Numbered from the stretch's first letter, positions 44,599 to 54,260 are shown. The stretch: DNA of 64,000 nt from Lacipirellulaceae bacterium (GCA_040218535.1 JAVJRG010000008.1:142320-206319); one strand, 5' to 3'. Notes: generated by a model from the sequence alone, not told the origin. Made by a program: numbers and translations.

Positions 44599-45789
44599 AT
44601 GAACAATCGTCTTCTGACTCTACTCTCGACTTTCATGCTTTGCTCCTTGGAGCTTGGCGTAGCAACCCAGAGTGCTTACGCTGAGCCTATGCGATTCTAC
44701 TGCGGCACCTATACAACTCGCCTAGGGCACGTCGATGGCAAGGCAAAAGCGATTGGCATTTATGAACTTGATGGCCAGTCCGATGAGATTCGCTCGCTTG
44801 GCCTGTCCCCGCCGATAACCAACAGTTCGCATCTCTGCGCATCGAAAGATGGAACCAAGCTTTACGTCAGTAGCGAAGTCGTGGAGTATGAGGGGAAGGA
44901 AGATGGCTATCTGACGGTCTTCGACGTCGATTCCGAAACGGGGGCACTGACATTTCGCCAGCGTGTGAGCTCAAGCGGTCCAGGGCCTGCTTACGTTCAT
45001 CTTGATCAGTCAGGAAAGTATCTGCTGCTGGCAAACTACGTCGCGGGGAACGTCGTCGTTTATCCGATCTTCCCGGACGGCACACTTGGAGAGCCGACTT
45101 CCAAGGTCGAACATCGCGGCAGCAGCATCAACGCCGCTCGGCAGGAAGGGCCGCACCCGCACTCGATCGTTCCCAGTCCTGACAACCGTTTCGTTTATGT
45201 CCCCGACCTGGGAATCGACCGGATTGTCGCTTATCGCCTTGACTCGGAAACGGGTCGGCTTGAAGCAGCCTCGGAGTTCGACGCCAAGACGCCTCCCGGC
45301 AGTGGCCCGCGGCATTTCGTATTCGGTGCGGGCGATCAGTCTGAAGGAGGCACCTTCGCTTACTGCTCGCTGGAGCTTTCTTCCGAGTTGGCCGTCTATC
45401 GAGTGACGGAGGGCAAGCTCACGGAAGTCTCTCGACAGTCTACCTTGCCTGAGGAGTTCACCGGCGAAAGCACGACAGCAGAGGTTCGCGTCAGCGCGGA
45501 CGGCAGGCATGTTTATGTTGCCAATCGAGGCCACGATAGTATCGCCGTATTCGACTTGTCTAAAGATCCCGCAAAGCCGAAACTCGTGGAAATCGTCAAG
45601 ACCGCAGGGCGTACGCCGAGAAACTTTGGTCCCTCGCCCGACGGGAATTGGCTGGTCGTTGGGAATCAGGATTCGCACACGCTCGTCACTTTCCGACGTG
45701 ACCAAGCCAGCGGCAGACTGAAGCAAGTGAGCGAACCGGTCGAGAGCCCTTCGCCAGCGCTGATTTACTTCGTTGAGCCCCAGGAGTAA
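44599..45789 (+). CDS. Secreted lactonase family (YbhE-type) seven-bladed propeller
   Basis: A 396-residue exported protein. The signal peptide (about residues 1-26) ends near SAYA. The propeller shows the 6-phosphogluconolactonase (PGL beta-propeller) pattern: YCGTYTTR, SSHLCASKDGTKLYVSSEV, PAYVHLDQSGKYLLLANYVAGNV, EGPHPHSIVPSPDNRFVYVPDLGIDRI, GSGPRHFVF and GRTPRNFGPSPDGNWLVVGNQDSHT. Because it is exported, the substrate is more likely a free sugar lactone than the phospho form. ATG 44599 begins the signal peptide. Confidence 0.83.
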   Translation: MNNRLLTLLSTFMLCSLELGVATQSAYAEPMRFYCGTYTTRLGHVDGKAKAIGIYELDGQSDEIRSLGLSPPITNSSHLCASKDGTKLYVSSEVVEYEGKEDGYLTVFDVDSETGALTFRQRVSSSGPGPAYVHLDQSGKYLLLANYVAGNVVVYPIFPDGTLGEPTSKVEHRGSSINAARQEGPHPHSIVPSPDNRFVYVPDLGIDRIVAYRLDSETGRLEAASEFDAKTPPGSGPRHFVFGAGDQSEGGTFAYCSLELSSELAVYRVTEGKLTEVSRQSTLPEEFTGESTTAEVRVSADGRHVYVANRGHDSIAVFDLSKDPAKPKLVEIVKTAGRTPRNFGPSPDGNWLVVGNQDSHTLVTFRRDQASGRLKQVSEPVESPSPALIYFVEPQE

Positions 45790-45797
45790 GGAAGTTA

Positions 45798-45875
45798 GGG
45801 TGGCTGGGGACAGCTTGAGGCTGCCCCCAGACTATCGAACGACTGGGGGCGAGCTCCACTCGTCCCCAGCCACCC
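45798..45875. repeat. Palindromic element, GGGTGGCTGGGGAC family, copy 2
   Basis: Outer arms GGGTGGCTGGGGAC (45798-45811) and its exact reverse complement (45862-45875); inner stem GCCCCCAG / CTGGGGGC. Almost identical to 3950-4025. It lies between convergent genes. Confidence 0.85.
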
Positions 45876-45894
45876 AGTCGTGACGCGACGGTGG

Positions 45895-47259
45895 CTACAA
45901 CTTTCCAAACGCCTTACTAAGCCCAAACACTGCAAACGCAAAAATCGAGACCACACTCACCCACAAAGCCAGGTCGTAGAGCTTCCCTGGTCGAACCTCA
46001 GCGATCTCTTCTGCCCGCCGAAAAGTGATTGCCGCGAAAGCTACCAGTAGGACTAACGCCGAAGTCGCAACACCGCCAAGAATAACCATCATCACAGGTT
46101 CATCGTATTTCAAAAAAACCAGCGCCCAGGTGATAGGAAAGAACCAGGCTAATACCGCGATGGTCCTCCTTCGTGAGGCGTTGTCGTGAAAGTTGGTCCA
46201 CCCGAGTTGGCCGGTTGCATCACCAAAAATTCGCGTCCAAGCGGCCAAGGCTGAAAAGAGCGTCGAGAACAAAACGATAAACGCACCAAAGAGGAACAAA
46301 CCTCGCGCCCAAGGACCGAGCGAATCCGTATACATCGTCGCCAGCGTCGAGATGACCTCCGGCCCTTGCGGCTCTAGTCCTTGTCGGTTGAGCACTGCAG
46401 CCCCCAACAAATAAAAAGCCGTGGTGACGATCGTGTAAGCGACCATCGAGAGCAGGGCGTCGGCATACATGACCCGGATCCAGCCACGTGCACGTCGTTG
46501 CCATGCCGGATCGCTGGGCTTGGCTTCGCCGGTGTACGACGCGTATCCCTTTTCCAACAGCCAGTAGGTGTACTGCATCACTTCATCACCGCCGACACCC
46601 GTCAGCCCAAATGCACCAAACAGTACGAGCACGGCCCCTGCAGGCATTCCTCCTTGCAGGCCACTGAGCACATCTGACGCGCTAATGGAGTATTTCGTCC
46701 ACTGCAATGCCACGACCGACGCCAGTGTCATCACGGTGAATCCGGCCAGCAGTACTAGCGAGAAGCGTTCGATAAATGCGTAGCGATTCAGCGAGACGGG
46801 CAACGCAACTGAAAGCACGGCCAGCCAACACCACACGCCAATTGAAACTCCAGGAAAAACGAGATTCAAAAGAATTGCCAGCCCGCCTATAATTCCGCCG
46901 ACCTGGAGGACCTTAATCGGCTGAATGGAGAGCCAAAGCCAGAGCGACCAGCTCAGCCGTCCCCACTTTGGGCCGCGCAACTCGTTGAATGCGTCGAGCG
47001 CTGTTTGGCCAGTGAGAATGGTGTGCCGTCCGAATTGAAGCTGCAGAGCCACTTTAATGACGCAACTCAACAGAATCGCCCATAGCGCGATGAACCCGAC
47101 CTTCGCTCCCAGAGCCGTGGTCGCAATCAGTTCTCCTGAACCGACAATCGAAGCGGACAACAGGAAGCCGGGACCAAGATAAGGCAAAGTCTGCCTGAAG
47201 TTCTCCGGTGGTTCGCGGACTGTATGCGGGTCGAGCGTGTAGGGAGAGCTAGAACTCAA
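45895..47259 (-). CDS. Nramp-family transporter with altered metal-site motifs
   Basis: A 454-residue membrane protein with eleven or so helices. The first helix starts GPGFLLSASIV as in Nramp, but the canonical DPGN is replaced by VGSGE (about residues 39-43). The usual Met-Pro-His of helix six is replaced by a VGGDEVMQYTYW stretch. Other Nramp-like blocks (LQLQFGRHTILTGQTALDAF, FGAFIVLFSTLFSALAAW) are present. It is therefore a divergent homologue whose substrate need not be manganese or iron. Annotated families of this kind in planctomycetes are labelled Nramp but uncharacterised. Confidence 0.75.
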   Translation of the reverse strand: MSSSSPYTLDPHTVREPPENFRQTLPYLGPGFLLSASIVGSGELIATTALGAKVGFIALWAILLSCVIKVALQLQFGRHTILTGQTALDAFNELRGPKWGRLSWSLWLWLSIQPIKVLQVGGIIGGLAILLNLVFPGVSIGVWCWLAVLSVALPVSLNRYAFIERFSLVLLAGFTVMTLASVVALQWTKYSISASDVLSGLQGGMPAGAVLVLFGAFGLTGVGGDEVMQYTYWLLEKGYASYTGEAKPSDPAWQRRARGWIRVMYADALLSMVAYTIVTTAFYLLGAAVLNRQGLEPQGPEVISTLATMYTDSLGPWARGLFLFGAFIVLFSTLFSALAAWTRIFGDATGQLGWTNFHDNASRRRTIAVLAWFFPITWALVFLKYDEPVMMVILGGVATSALVLLVAFAAITFRRAEEIAEVRPGKLYDLALWVSVVSIFAFAVFGLSKAFGKL

Positions 47260-47302
47260 GAGGTCCGCCAGATGAGACTAGAGTAAGCGACTCTCCCAAG
47301 TT

Positions 47303-47326
47303 CCCTCTCCTGCTTGCGGGAGAGGG
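47303..47326. repeat. REP-like hairpin, GGGAGAGGG type
   Basis: CCCTCTCCTGC and GCGGGAGAGGG pair with one G-T mismatch around TT, followed by GTTAGGGTGAGGGTG. This phrase resembles a REP sequence widespread in bacteria. It lies upstream of the Nramp-like gene. Confidence 0.6.
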
Positions 47327-47384
47327 TTAGGGTGAGGGTGGAAAAAGTATTCTAGGAGAGTCACGACAAATGTGTTGCCCTATC

Positions 47385-48566
47385 TTACTCTTTCTCTGAC
47401 GGTTTTTCTTGACCTTCCTCAGATTTCCCTTCCTCGAACTTCAAAGCCGCGGAGTTCATGCAGTAACGCAGTCCTGTTGGCCTCGGGCCGTCGTCAAAGA
47501 CGTGTCCCAGATGGGCTTCGCAGCGGTTGCAATGGACCTCGGTACGGACACCAAACAGCTTTCGATCTTCCTTGGTGCCAACGTTCTTGTCGTTGATCGG
47601 AGCAAAGAAGCTTGGCCAACCCGTGCCGGATTTATACTTCGTTTCCGAGTCAAACAGAGGCAGCCCGCAACAGACGCAGTTGTACACGCCTTTTCGCTTG
47701 TTGTCCCAGTACTCGTTCTTGAAAGGACGCTCGGTGCCTTCCTTCCGCGTTACGTAGTACTGCTCATCCGTGAGGCGGCTCTTCCAATCGACGTTTTTCC
47801 AGTCGACATTGTCTCCGTCAGTCTTGGCGGTCGAGGATTCTGCTCCTTTGAGCTTGTCAGCGAACACCTTGCGAAACTTATCCATCTTGGGGCGAATCAC
47901 CATTTGGCAATAACCGTTGCCTGGGTTTAGCTTGAAGTAATCCTGGTGTTCTTCCTCGGCCGGATAGAACTTGTCGAACTTGGTGATCTCCGTAACGATT
48001 GGGTTGGGGAAAGCGCCAGATGCGTCGAGCTTCTTCTTCAACTCCTCGGCGGTTTTCTGTTGTTCTTCGTCGTGAAAAAAGACGGCAGAGCGATACTGAG
48101 TACCTGTGTCGGCGCCTTGGCGGTTCAGTGTCGTCGGGTCATGCGTTTTCCAGTGGACTTCCAACAAGGTCTCGAAGCTAACTTCCTTCGGATCGTAGGC
48201 GATCTGAATGACTTCAGCGTGACCAGTTAGTCCCGAGCAAACTTCGCGGTAGGTCGGATTCTCAGTTTGGCCACCAGAGTATCCGCTAGCGACACCTTTT
48301 ACTCCCCGCAGCTCGCGGAACACAGCTTCGGTGCACCAAAAGCAGCCGCCTCCGAATGTTGCTTTCGAAAGCTTGGGATCGTCGAGTGCCTGCATATCAG
48401 TTTTCCTTGTCATCTGATGATCGACCGATTGCGTTTGAGCTTCCTTTGTCCCAGACCCAGAGAACAGTTGCCCCTGGGCGAGGACGTAACCTGCAAACAG
48501 GCAAAGCGATAGGATCGTAACAAATCCGACGAGGCTTTTCCTGTCGGGGGCGGTTGGCGTAGTCAT
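47385..48566 (-). CDS. Membrane-anchored MsrA-MsrB fusion, methionine sulfoxide reductase
   Basis: A 393-residue bifunctional repair enzyme. An N-terminal hydrophobic segment ([16 protein letters not shown], about 15-30) exports or anchors it. Residues about 69-220 are MsrA, nucleophile Cys75 in [12 protein letters not shown], and YHQDY-like EHQDYF. Residues about 255-380 are MsrB: zinc CxxC pairs (CVCC, CNRC), [15 protein letters not shown] and the catalytic [11 protein letters not shown]. It reduces both epimers of methionine sulfoxide, outside the cytoplasm. ATG 48566 has a good GAGGAAAA ribosome binding site. Confidence 0.92.
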   Translation of the reverse strand: MTTPTAPDRKSLVGFVTILSLCLFAGYVLAQGQLFSGSGTKEAQTQSVDHQMTRKTDMQALDDPKLSKATFGGGCFWCTEAVFRELRGVKGVASGYSGGQTENPTYREVCSGLTGHAEVIQIAYDPKEVSFETLLEVHWKTHDPTTLNRQGADTGTQYRSAVFFHDEEQQKTAEELKKKLDASGAFPNPIVTEITKFDKFYPAEEEHQDYFKLNPGNGYCQMVIRPKMDKFRKVFADKLKGAESSTAKTDGDNVDWKNVDWKSRLTDEQYYVTRKEGTERPFKNEYWDNKRKGVYNCVCCGLPLFDSETKYKSGTGWPSFFAPINDKNVGTKEDRKLFGVRTEVHCNRCEAHLGHVFDDGPRPTGLRYCMNSAALKFEEGKSEEGQEKPSEKE

Positions 48567-48762
48567 GAGTTTTCCTCAGGGATCGCTCGCGGGCTCTGTC
48601 GCTATTCTACCAAAATGCGGTTCAGCGGCGACTTAGGTTCTGGGGGCGTTTAGCTTTCTTACGCCTGCCCGCCTGCTGAGGTTTGCCGCTTCGCCTTATT
48701 CTGACCGTCGACTAGTGAGATGGCTAACAGAACTCGGGAGAAACGGACCGTCTGGTTGGATT

Positions 48763-49959
48763 CTACGGCGTGACGAGCTGGTAAATCAGTCCGTCTGTCT
48801 GCATGAAGTACGACTCCCCCTTGGCGTCTTGGCCAAACGAAGTGATCGGCAGCCCCTTCTCTCGCAAGACGTGATTCTTGCGCACCTGCTTCGCCTCTCG
48901 ATCATAGTCAAGGGCGTAGATCCGTCCTGTGATGTAGTCCGCGTAGAGATACATCCCCGTAAGCTGCGGTAACGCTGTACCGCGATAGACGTGCCCGCCG
49001 GTAATCGACTTGCCTTCGCTGTGATTGTATTCCCAGACAGGGTCAACCTGTTCTTCACCTTGGAAAGGTTCGCTGATCTTGATGCCGGCTTTACTCTTGA
49101 ACGCATGATTCCCTTCGCGTGTATTCCAGCCGTAGTTCTTACCGGATTCGAGAATGTCGATCTCCTCCCAGAGGTTTTGTCCCACGTCCCCGGCCCAGAG
49201 TTCGCCTGTCTCGCGGTCGAATTCCATTCGCCAGACGTTTCGTAATCCGTAAGCCCAAACTTCGCCACGTCCGAGCTCTGGTTTCCCAGCGAACGGATTG
49301 TCTGCTGGGATTCCGTACGCCAATTCTTCTCCGTCGAGGGTCGACTTCTTTTCGACGTCGATTCGCAAGACGCTTCCCAGGAATGTCTTGGGGTCTTGCC
49401 CGTTGCCGTGAGGATCGTCGTATTTCCCGCCATCTCCGATGGCAATATAGAGCATTCCATCCGGGCCAAAAACAATCGTCCCCCCGTTGTGATTCCAATA
49501 AGGTTGCTCAATGGTCATAAGGATCTCTTCGCTCTCAAGGTTGACTTTGCCTTGCTTCGAGGTGAAGCGCGAGACGACGCTGCGGCGAGGACCGCCAAAC
49601 TTATTGTGGTCAATGGAGTAGTAGACGAACATTTGGCCGTTGTCCGCAAAAAGCGGATGAAATGCCATGCCGAGCAATCCTTGTTCATTCTCATTCTTGT
49701 CAAACAGCACGCGGTCGCGGATATCGAGAAGCATCTCCGGAGATGAATCCGCGGGACCATCCAGTACTTCCACCGTCCCAAGTTGTCCCATCACGAGAAT
49801 CTGCCCCGAGCCGTCACCCGGTGCTGTCAAGTAAATCGGCTGCGTGAACTCGTGACCCCCAAAAGCAGGGCGAAAATCAACGGCCAGTTCGTGCTGTTCT
49901 TTCGCTTGAGTCGCGGAAATGATCACGAAAAGCAAGAGAAACGAGAAAAATCGATGCAT
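48763..49959 (-). CDS. Secreted PQQ-type sorbosone/glucose dehydrogenase-like propeller
   Basis: A 398-residue exported protein. Signal peptide MHRFFSFLLLFVIISATQA; ATG 49959 follows AAGG at suitable distance, while ATG 49974 lies five codons earlier. Propeller motifs fit the GSDH family: LLGMAFHPLFADNGQMFVYYS, NHNGGTIVFGPDGMLYIAIGDGG, YGLRNVWRMEFDRETGELWAGDVGQ and GGHVYRGTALPQLTGMYLYADY. The usual catalytic His and Arg positions appear present (HNGG, GLRN). It may oxidise sugars with PQQ or act as a binding propeller. Confidence 0.8.
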   Translation of the reverse strand: MHRFFSFLLLFVIISATQAKEQHELAVDFRPAFGGHEFTQPIYLTAPGDGSGQILVMGQLGTVEVLDGPADSSPEMLLDIRDRVLFDKNENEQGLLGMAFHPLFADNGQMFVYYSIDHNKFGGPRRSVVSRFTSKQGKVNLESEEILMTIEQPYWNHNGGTIVFGPDGMLYIAIGDGGKYDDPHGNGQDPKTFLGSVLRIDVEKKSTLDGEELAYGIPADNPFAGKPELGRGEVWAYGLRNVWRMEFDRETGELWAGDVGQNLWEEIDILESGKNYGWNTREGNHAFKSKAGIKISEPFQGEEQVDPVWEYNHSEGKSITGGHVYRGTALPQLTGMYLYADYITGRIYALDYDREAKQVRKNHVLREKGLPITSFGQDAKGESYFMQTDGLIYQLVTP

Positions 49960-50002
49960 GTGAAAAACCTTCATGAAATTCGCTCTTAGTTAAACGAAGG
50001 AA

Positions 50003-50097
50003 TACTAATCAACGCTGATGAACACTAATCATAAAAACCATCATTAGCTCGAATTAGCGTTCCAGAAAATCCGTGCAATCCGTGTTAGTCCGTGGCC
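50003..50097. repeat. Long inverted repeat of the ACTAATC/CCGTG type
   Basis: Left arm 50003-50029 (ACTAATCAACGCTGATGAAC) and right arm 50068-50097 (AATCCGTGCAATCCGTGTTA) contain near-repeats of 9-11 bases and pair imperfectly. Located between the coiled-coil gene and the GSDH gene. The words match the small repeat at 32935. Confidence 0.5.
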
Positions 50098-50118
50098 AAG
50101 AAAATAATTCCACCCACG

Positions 50119-51630
50119 TTAAAACCCTCGCCCCTTCGTAAAGCCGCGTCGAGGCAGCTTGGGACGTCCTGATTTTCTTCGTTGCTTGTTCCGGATTGAG
50201 CCCCGTCGTTGCATACCGCGTTGGGCGGCGTGACGTAACGCCTGGCCGGCGACCTCGGTTAGCACGCGGAAAAGTACATGGGACATTTCGCTATTGATGA
50301 AGTCATCAAAGCCACCGCCCCGTTGTTCATGCCAGGCTGGGGCGAACTCTTGGCTCTTGCGTATTGCCGACCATAATCCCTCAAGACCGATTTGCCCGTC
50401 AAGATAGCGTCCGACGTGATCTTCAACGTCAAACCGTGGGTCGAACAGCGAACGACGGCTGTCGAACTCCTCCTCGCGAAACCGTTGTTGGACGCGTTGC
50501 AATCCGGAGAGCTTCTCATCCCAGTGCTCTCGCTTCCGTGACTCGACGTCTCCTTGCCGTTCAGTCTCGTTGAGTCGCTCATTGAGCCATAGCACTTCGG
50601 CAACGATCGTATCGTCTTCGGGTTCGGGGGTCATTCGCGATCGGCGTTCCAAGCGTGTAGGATCCATCTTGGAGAGGAAGAACTTCATCTTCGCCAACGC
50701 CTGCTCATGATACTGATTCTGTGGCTGCCGTAGTTGCAGCAGTTCTTCTTCCAAGCGGATCAGTTCATCCTGTTCTTTGGCGATCTTGTCAGTCAGAGCA
50801 TCACGTTCGCTACCTAGCTCTTGCCCCTCGCGCATGACGGCGGTCAGGCCAATCTCATCAGAGTTGCGATCCTCAATAGCCTCAACCTGCTCCATCAGGA
50901 CGTTGAACTGTTCACGGCGACGTTCGACTTCTTTAGCCATCAACTCGGGCGTGACTCGCAGGAAGTTGTAACTGCGGCGAGCCCGTCGGAAGTCGATCAT
51001 CTTCGCGACCCATTTATCAAGGACGTGAGTGAGCCCCTCTTTCTCGTATTCGGCTGTGCCATAGCCGCGCTCGTTAAGATACTTGAACAAACGGCTCGTC
51101 TCGTAAGCGGGCAGCTTTTCATTCGCTTCTTGTTTGGCTTCCGCGACGCGCGCTTCGTTGCGTTCGAGTTCGATCTCCGCCTCGAGTGCCCTTTTCGAGA
51201 GTTCGCGAAACTCATCACTGGCGTGCAATCGCTCCGCTAGAAGCTCCTCGAGCCGCTCACGTTCGGCGACTTTTTCATTGAGCGCTTCGGTGACCTGCTC
51301 AAGAGATTGCTCATTGCTTTCAATCGACTGCTCTTGAGCGGTGATCTGCTGGCTAAGCTCTCTTTCGCGGTTCTGCTTGCGCTCAAGGATCTCGAGAAGC
51401 TCCGAGCGAAAACCCTCAAAGGTTCCTAGAACCGTTTCAGGGCTTATGTCCGGCAGGTAGTGTTTCGCAAGATCGGCCAGTGCCGCAGTGCGACGACCTA
51501 CCAGCTCTGCCAGTTGATCGTCGATCTGCTTCATCCCGGTGAGATGCTGATCAATTTGACGCCGAAGTCGACCAATGCACCGGTCGAGCGATTTCCCAAC
51601 GCGGCTACCTGCTTGTACGTCCCCTACCAT
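50119..51630 (-). CDS. Basic-tailed coiled-coil protein, unknown function
   Basis: I do not recognise this 503-residue protein. It is dominated by long Glu/Lys/Arg/Leu coiled coils (about residues 20-200 and 270-390), separated by a conserved-looking segment (YETSRLFKYLNERGYGTAEYEKEGLTHVLDKWVAKMIDFRRARRSYNFL). The C-terminus is strongly basic (RRGSIRNKQRRKSGRPKLPRR) and could bind nucleic acid. ATG 51630 overlaps the end of the DUF6384 gene by seven bases (ATGGTAG), so the two are co-translated. A longer frame from 51804 is rejected because it overlaps the upstream gene. Confidence 0.68.
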   Translation of the reverse strand: MVGDVQAGSRVGKSLDRCIGRLRRQIDQHLTGMKQIDDQLAELVGRRTAALADLAKHYLPDISPETVLGTFEGFRSELLEILERKQNRERELSQQITAQEQSIESNEQSLEQVTEALNEKVAERERLEELLAERLHASDEFRELSKRALEAEIELERNEARVAEAKQEANEKLPAYETSRLFKYLNERGYGTAEYEKEGLTHVLDKWVAKMIDFRRARRSYNFLRVTPELMAKEVERRREQFNVLMEQVEAIEDRNSDEIGLTAVMREGQELGSERDALTDKIAKEQDELIRLEEELLQLRQPQNQYHEQALAKMKFFLSKMDPTRLERRSRMTPEPEDDTIVAEVLWLNERLNETERQGDVESRKREHWDEKLSGLQRVQQRFREEEFDSRRSLFDPRFDVEDHVGRYLDGQIGLEGLWSAIRKSQEFAPAWHEQRGGGFDDFINSEMSHVLFRVLTEVAGQALRHAAQRGMQRRGSIRNKQRRKSGRPKLPRRGFTKGRGF

Positions 51631-52649
51631 TGCGTGAGCTGTCCCCCACGCTCGATAGCCGTATCGCTCGAACCATTTAAGCGAACCTGTAGATTGCGCT
51701 CGCCACGTTTCTTGATGCCGAAGATACGCTCGTCGAGTAAACCATCCGCCTGCTTGTCGGCTTTCAACCGATTGTAAACGTCTTCGGGGACTTGTTCCGC
51801 CCATCGTGACGTCGAATTCGTCTTGCCGGTTTGCCGGTCACGGATGGGTACTTTGACTGCTGTTCCATCGGGAGCACGCGCCTCAACAATCACGTAATAT
51901 CCCGAGCGGACAGTCTTGGAGTTAGCGTCGGTATAATCCATCGGGAAGGCAGATTCCTCGCCGGGAGTGCTAGGGATTGTAAGTTCGTACTGACGCATCA
52001 ATGCCGCTAAGAGTTTCTCTTGCTTGAGGCCCAACTCTCTGAGGTCTTCGATCTTTCCCTCATCACGCAGTACTTTTGCGGTAGCTAGGGCGGCAGCCGC
52101 CTCTTCTTCGATGCTCGACTCATCGGAAACTTTACCTATAGCAGCGACGTTTTTCTCGACGGCTTCGTAGGCACGACTCGCTAGTTTCGCCTCGCGTCGC
52201 TCACCTGGTAAGAAACCAGCAACCAGCAATCCCCAGAACGTTGCCACAACGACCCCGATAGCAATCGCCCACTTCATAATCGTGCCGCGGCGCACATAGA
52301 CATGGGCCAGGGCCGTCTCAAAGCTAAGCGGCGGTTCTTCGAACGTGTGCAGGCGATCGTAGTAATGCTCGACTGCCGCATCGACTTGCTCGGGCGTCAC
52401 CGAATCGCCACTTACTTCTGCGGCGGCAAGCAACCGTTGGCGAAGCTCGTCCTTGAGTTCATCGAGGTTCAATTGCTGCTCGACCAGCGCCTGTTCGCGC
52501 CGGAGAGCCCCGGCGACGTCCATGATTCGCGTCATCTCGGCCAGCGTGAAATCCTCACCCTGCTCGCGCATCACGTCGCGGGCCAGCTCGACCTCTACGG
52601 GGTCGAGCTCAGCCGGGGGAGCTTGCTGCTGGTATTGTTGACGAGCCAT
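51624..52649 (-). CDS. DUF6384-type single-pass membrane protein
   Basis: A 341-residue protein. The N-terminal cytosolic part (about 1-125) is rich in Gln, Glu and Leu (LDELKDELRQRLLAAAEVSGD, VEHYYDRLHTFEEPPLSFETALAHVYVRR), the DUF6384 hallmark. One helix (about 127-147, WAIAIGVVVATFWGLLVAGF) is followed by a periplasmic part with a beta-rich tail (SGYYVIVEARAPDGTAVKVPIRD). Function unknown. ATG 52649 is taken; an earlier in-frame start at 52667 is possible. Overlaps the coiled-coil gene, divergent from the TelA-like gene. Confidence 0.68.
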   Translation of the reverse strand: MARQQYQQQAPPAELDPVEVELARDVMREQGEDFTLAEMTRIMDVAGALRREQALVEQQLNLDELKDELRQRLLAAAEVSGDSVTPEQVDAAVEHYYDRLHTFEEPPLSFETALAHVYVRRGTIMKWAIAIGVVVATFWGLLVAGFLPGERREAKLASRAYEAVEKNVAAIGKVSDESSIEEEAAAALATAKVLRDEGKIEDLRELGLKQEKLLAALMRQYELTIPSTPGEESAFPMDYTDANSKTVRSGYYVIVEARAPDGTAVKVPIRDRQTGKTNSTSRWAEQVPEDVYNRLKADKQADGLLDERIFGIKKRGERNLQVRLNGSSDTAIERGGQLTQW

Positions 52650-53036
52650 CTGCGTAAACCTCGGCAAGGCCAGATGAAGGAAGGTAGGGGCAGCAATTTA
52701 GAGCGACTTTAACGCCGGCGAAGCAAGATCAGTCAACTCACGACGAAGAGCCAAAAGACTTTCTCCTGTACCTCGAACGTGATAAGCTGAGTCACACTAG
52801 ACACAAGTTTACCAAAGCCCCAGTCTGCCGTCCAAGCGGTGCGATCATATGCCGTGTATCCTGAAAAACTTTTGACGGGATTTACAAGATGAACAGGATT
52901 TAGTTATTTCGCTTCCGAAACCATAATCTTGTCGATCCTGTAAATCCTGTCAGAAAAAGTAAGTTTGTCTCTTTGTGCCTTCGCGCCTTTGCGAGAGACC
53001 AAAAACTAATCCAACCAAGCAACAGGAGCCCTCATC
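52650..53036. other. Divergent promoter region with repeat element
   Basis: No gene is seen. The stretch contains the inverted repeat at 52870-52955 and a small hairpin-like phrase GTCTC...GAGAC at 52967-52999. Promoters of the divergent DUF6384 and helical-protein genes must lie here. Confidence 0.5.
52870..52955. repeat. Long imperfect inverted repeat, GACAGGATTTACAGGAT type
   Basis: Left arm 52870-52900 and right arm 52925-52955 are reverse complements at about 26 of 31 positions; both read (TT)GAC(A/G)GGATTTACA(A/G)GAT. Loop of about 24 bases. Shares words with the inner arm of the element near 63.5 kb. Confidence 0.75.
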
Positions 53037-54260
53037 ATGGCCCAAGCCACTGCCACCCAAGAGCGTGAAAAGTCCGTCTTGCAAGAGGCCGATAAGCACG
53101 AGAAGAAAATGTCTGGCTATCTCGACAAGGCGGTCGAGGTGCTCGAAAAGTTTGGCCTAAAGGATAAAGATGATGCGCCCGTCGAGCTGATACGACTGCT
53201 CGAAGAAGTCCGCCACGTCGACGAAGCACGCGCCCTCGCGATCGCCAATACGATCCAGCACATGGCCAAGTTTAATGCCTTGGTGCGTGAGAATGTCGAG
53301 AACATCAACGTCGGGAACCGATACCTGGAAATCAGCCAGATGTTCGATTCGATTCGCGAAGACTCGAAGGCACTCATCGGGCAACTCGACGACGGCAAGA
53401 TTGGCATTACCGAAAAGATGGCGAACCTCTGGATGCGCATCCGCAGAGGTTCGCCCTCGGCACGTTTCGAGAAAATTGTCGACGTCTACCAAGACGTGTG
53501 TAAGGAGACGAAAAACCAGCTCGAACGCGAACAGACCATCATGGATGGCTACATCGATTTCCGCTTCGCACTGAAAGAAGCTGAGATCCTCGCCCGCGAG
53601 TTGCTCGAAGCTCAACTACCACATCTTGAGAAAGCGAAGGAAGGCCTTGCCGCATCGCAAAAAGCGATCGACGACTTTGATGGAGAAGAAAGCGAATTGG
53701 GTCGTTTAGAACTTGCTCGCGATGAGGCTCGCAACGCCTTCCAGAAGGAAGACCGCACCTATCAGTTGCTCAAGGACATCTCCGAGAATCTTTCGATCGG
53801 TTACGACGTCGGCGAGACGCTTGTCACTAAGCTGAAGCAAACGCACGACGTGAAGGACCAAGTGTACCGCCGGGCGGTGACGTTCTTCACCACCAACGAG
53901 CATGTCTTTACGATCCTAGGTACGGTTTATACCTCGCAACAGGGGCTCCACGAGGCGGCCGCTTCGACGGAAGCTCTCAAAGAAGGCGTCAACAAGAGTT
54001 TGGAAGATGTTGCCGAATTGGGTCGAGAACTGGAGCGTGCCGCTCTGAAAGCGGGTTACGGTTCGACTGTCAGTGCCGAGTCGTTAGAAAAGCTTGTCAC
54101 AGCGATTAGCGATTACCAGGTCGAGTCTCTCCAGATGATTGCAGAACTCCGTAAGGAAAGCGAAGCCAACGCGAAAGAGATTCGCAAAGTCGTTGAGAAG
54201 GGTAAGAAGCGCTACCAGGAGACGCTCGCACGCTTCGCGCGAGGCGAAGAGATCGAGTAG
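53037..54260 (+). CDS. Helical TelA/cell-surface-like protein of the DUF6384 locus
   Basis: A 407-residue protein that is helical almost throughout, with no signal peptide and no membrane helix. It is rich in Glu, Lys, Ala and Leu; segments such as NLWMRIRRGSPSARFEKIVDVYQ and FFTTNEHVFTILGTVYTSQQGLHEA recall the TelA/toxic-anion-resistance architecture, but the match is only by character. It may be a soluble coiled-coil partner of the DUF6384 protein across the divergent promoter. ATG 53037 is preceded by AGGAG. Confidence 0.55.
   Translation: MAQATATQEREKSVLQEADKHEKKMSGYLDKAVEVLEKFGLKDKDDAPVELIRLLEEVRHVDEARALAIANTIQHMAKFNALVRENVENINVGNRYLEISQMFDSIREDSKALIGQLDDGKIGITEKMANLWMRIRRGSPSARFEKIVDVYQDVCKETKNQLEREQTIMDGYIDFRFALKEAEILARELLEAQLPHLEKAKEGLAASQKAIDDFDGEESELGRLELARDEARNAFQKEDRTYQLLKDISENLSIGYDVGETLVTKLKQTHDVKDQVYRRAVTFFTTNEHVFTILGTVYTSQQGLHEAAASTEALKEGVNKSLEDVAELGRELERAALKAGYGSTVSAESLEKLVTAISDYQVESLQMIAELRKESEANAKEIRKVVEKGKKRYQETLARFARGEEIE

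Noticed and set aside
51631..51804. N-terminal extension of the coiled-coil protein
   Set aside because: It would overlap the DUF6384 gene by about 180 bases and has no start signal; the ATG at 51630 gives a normal short overlap.
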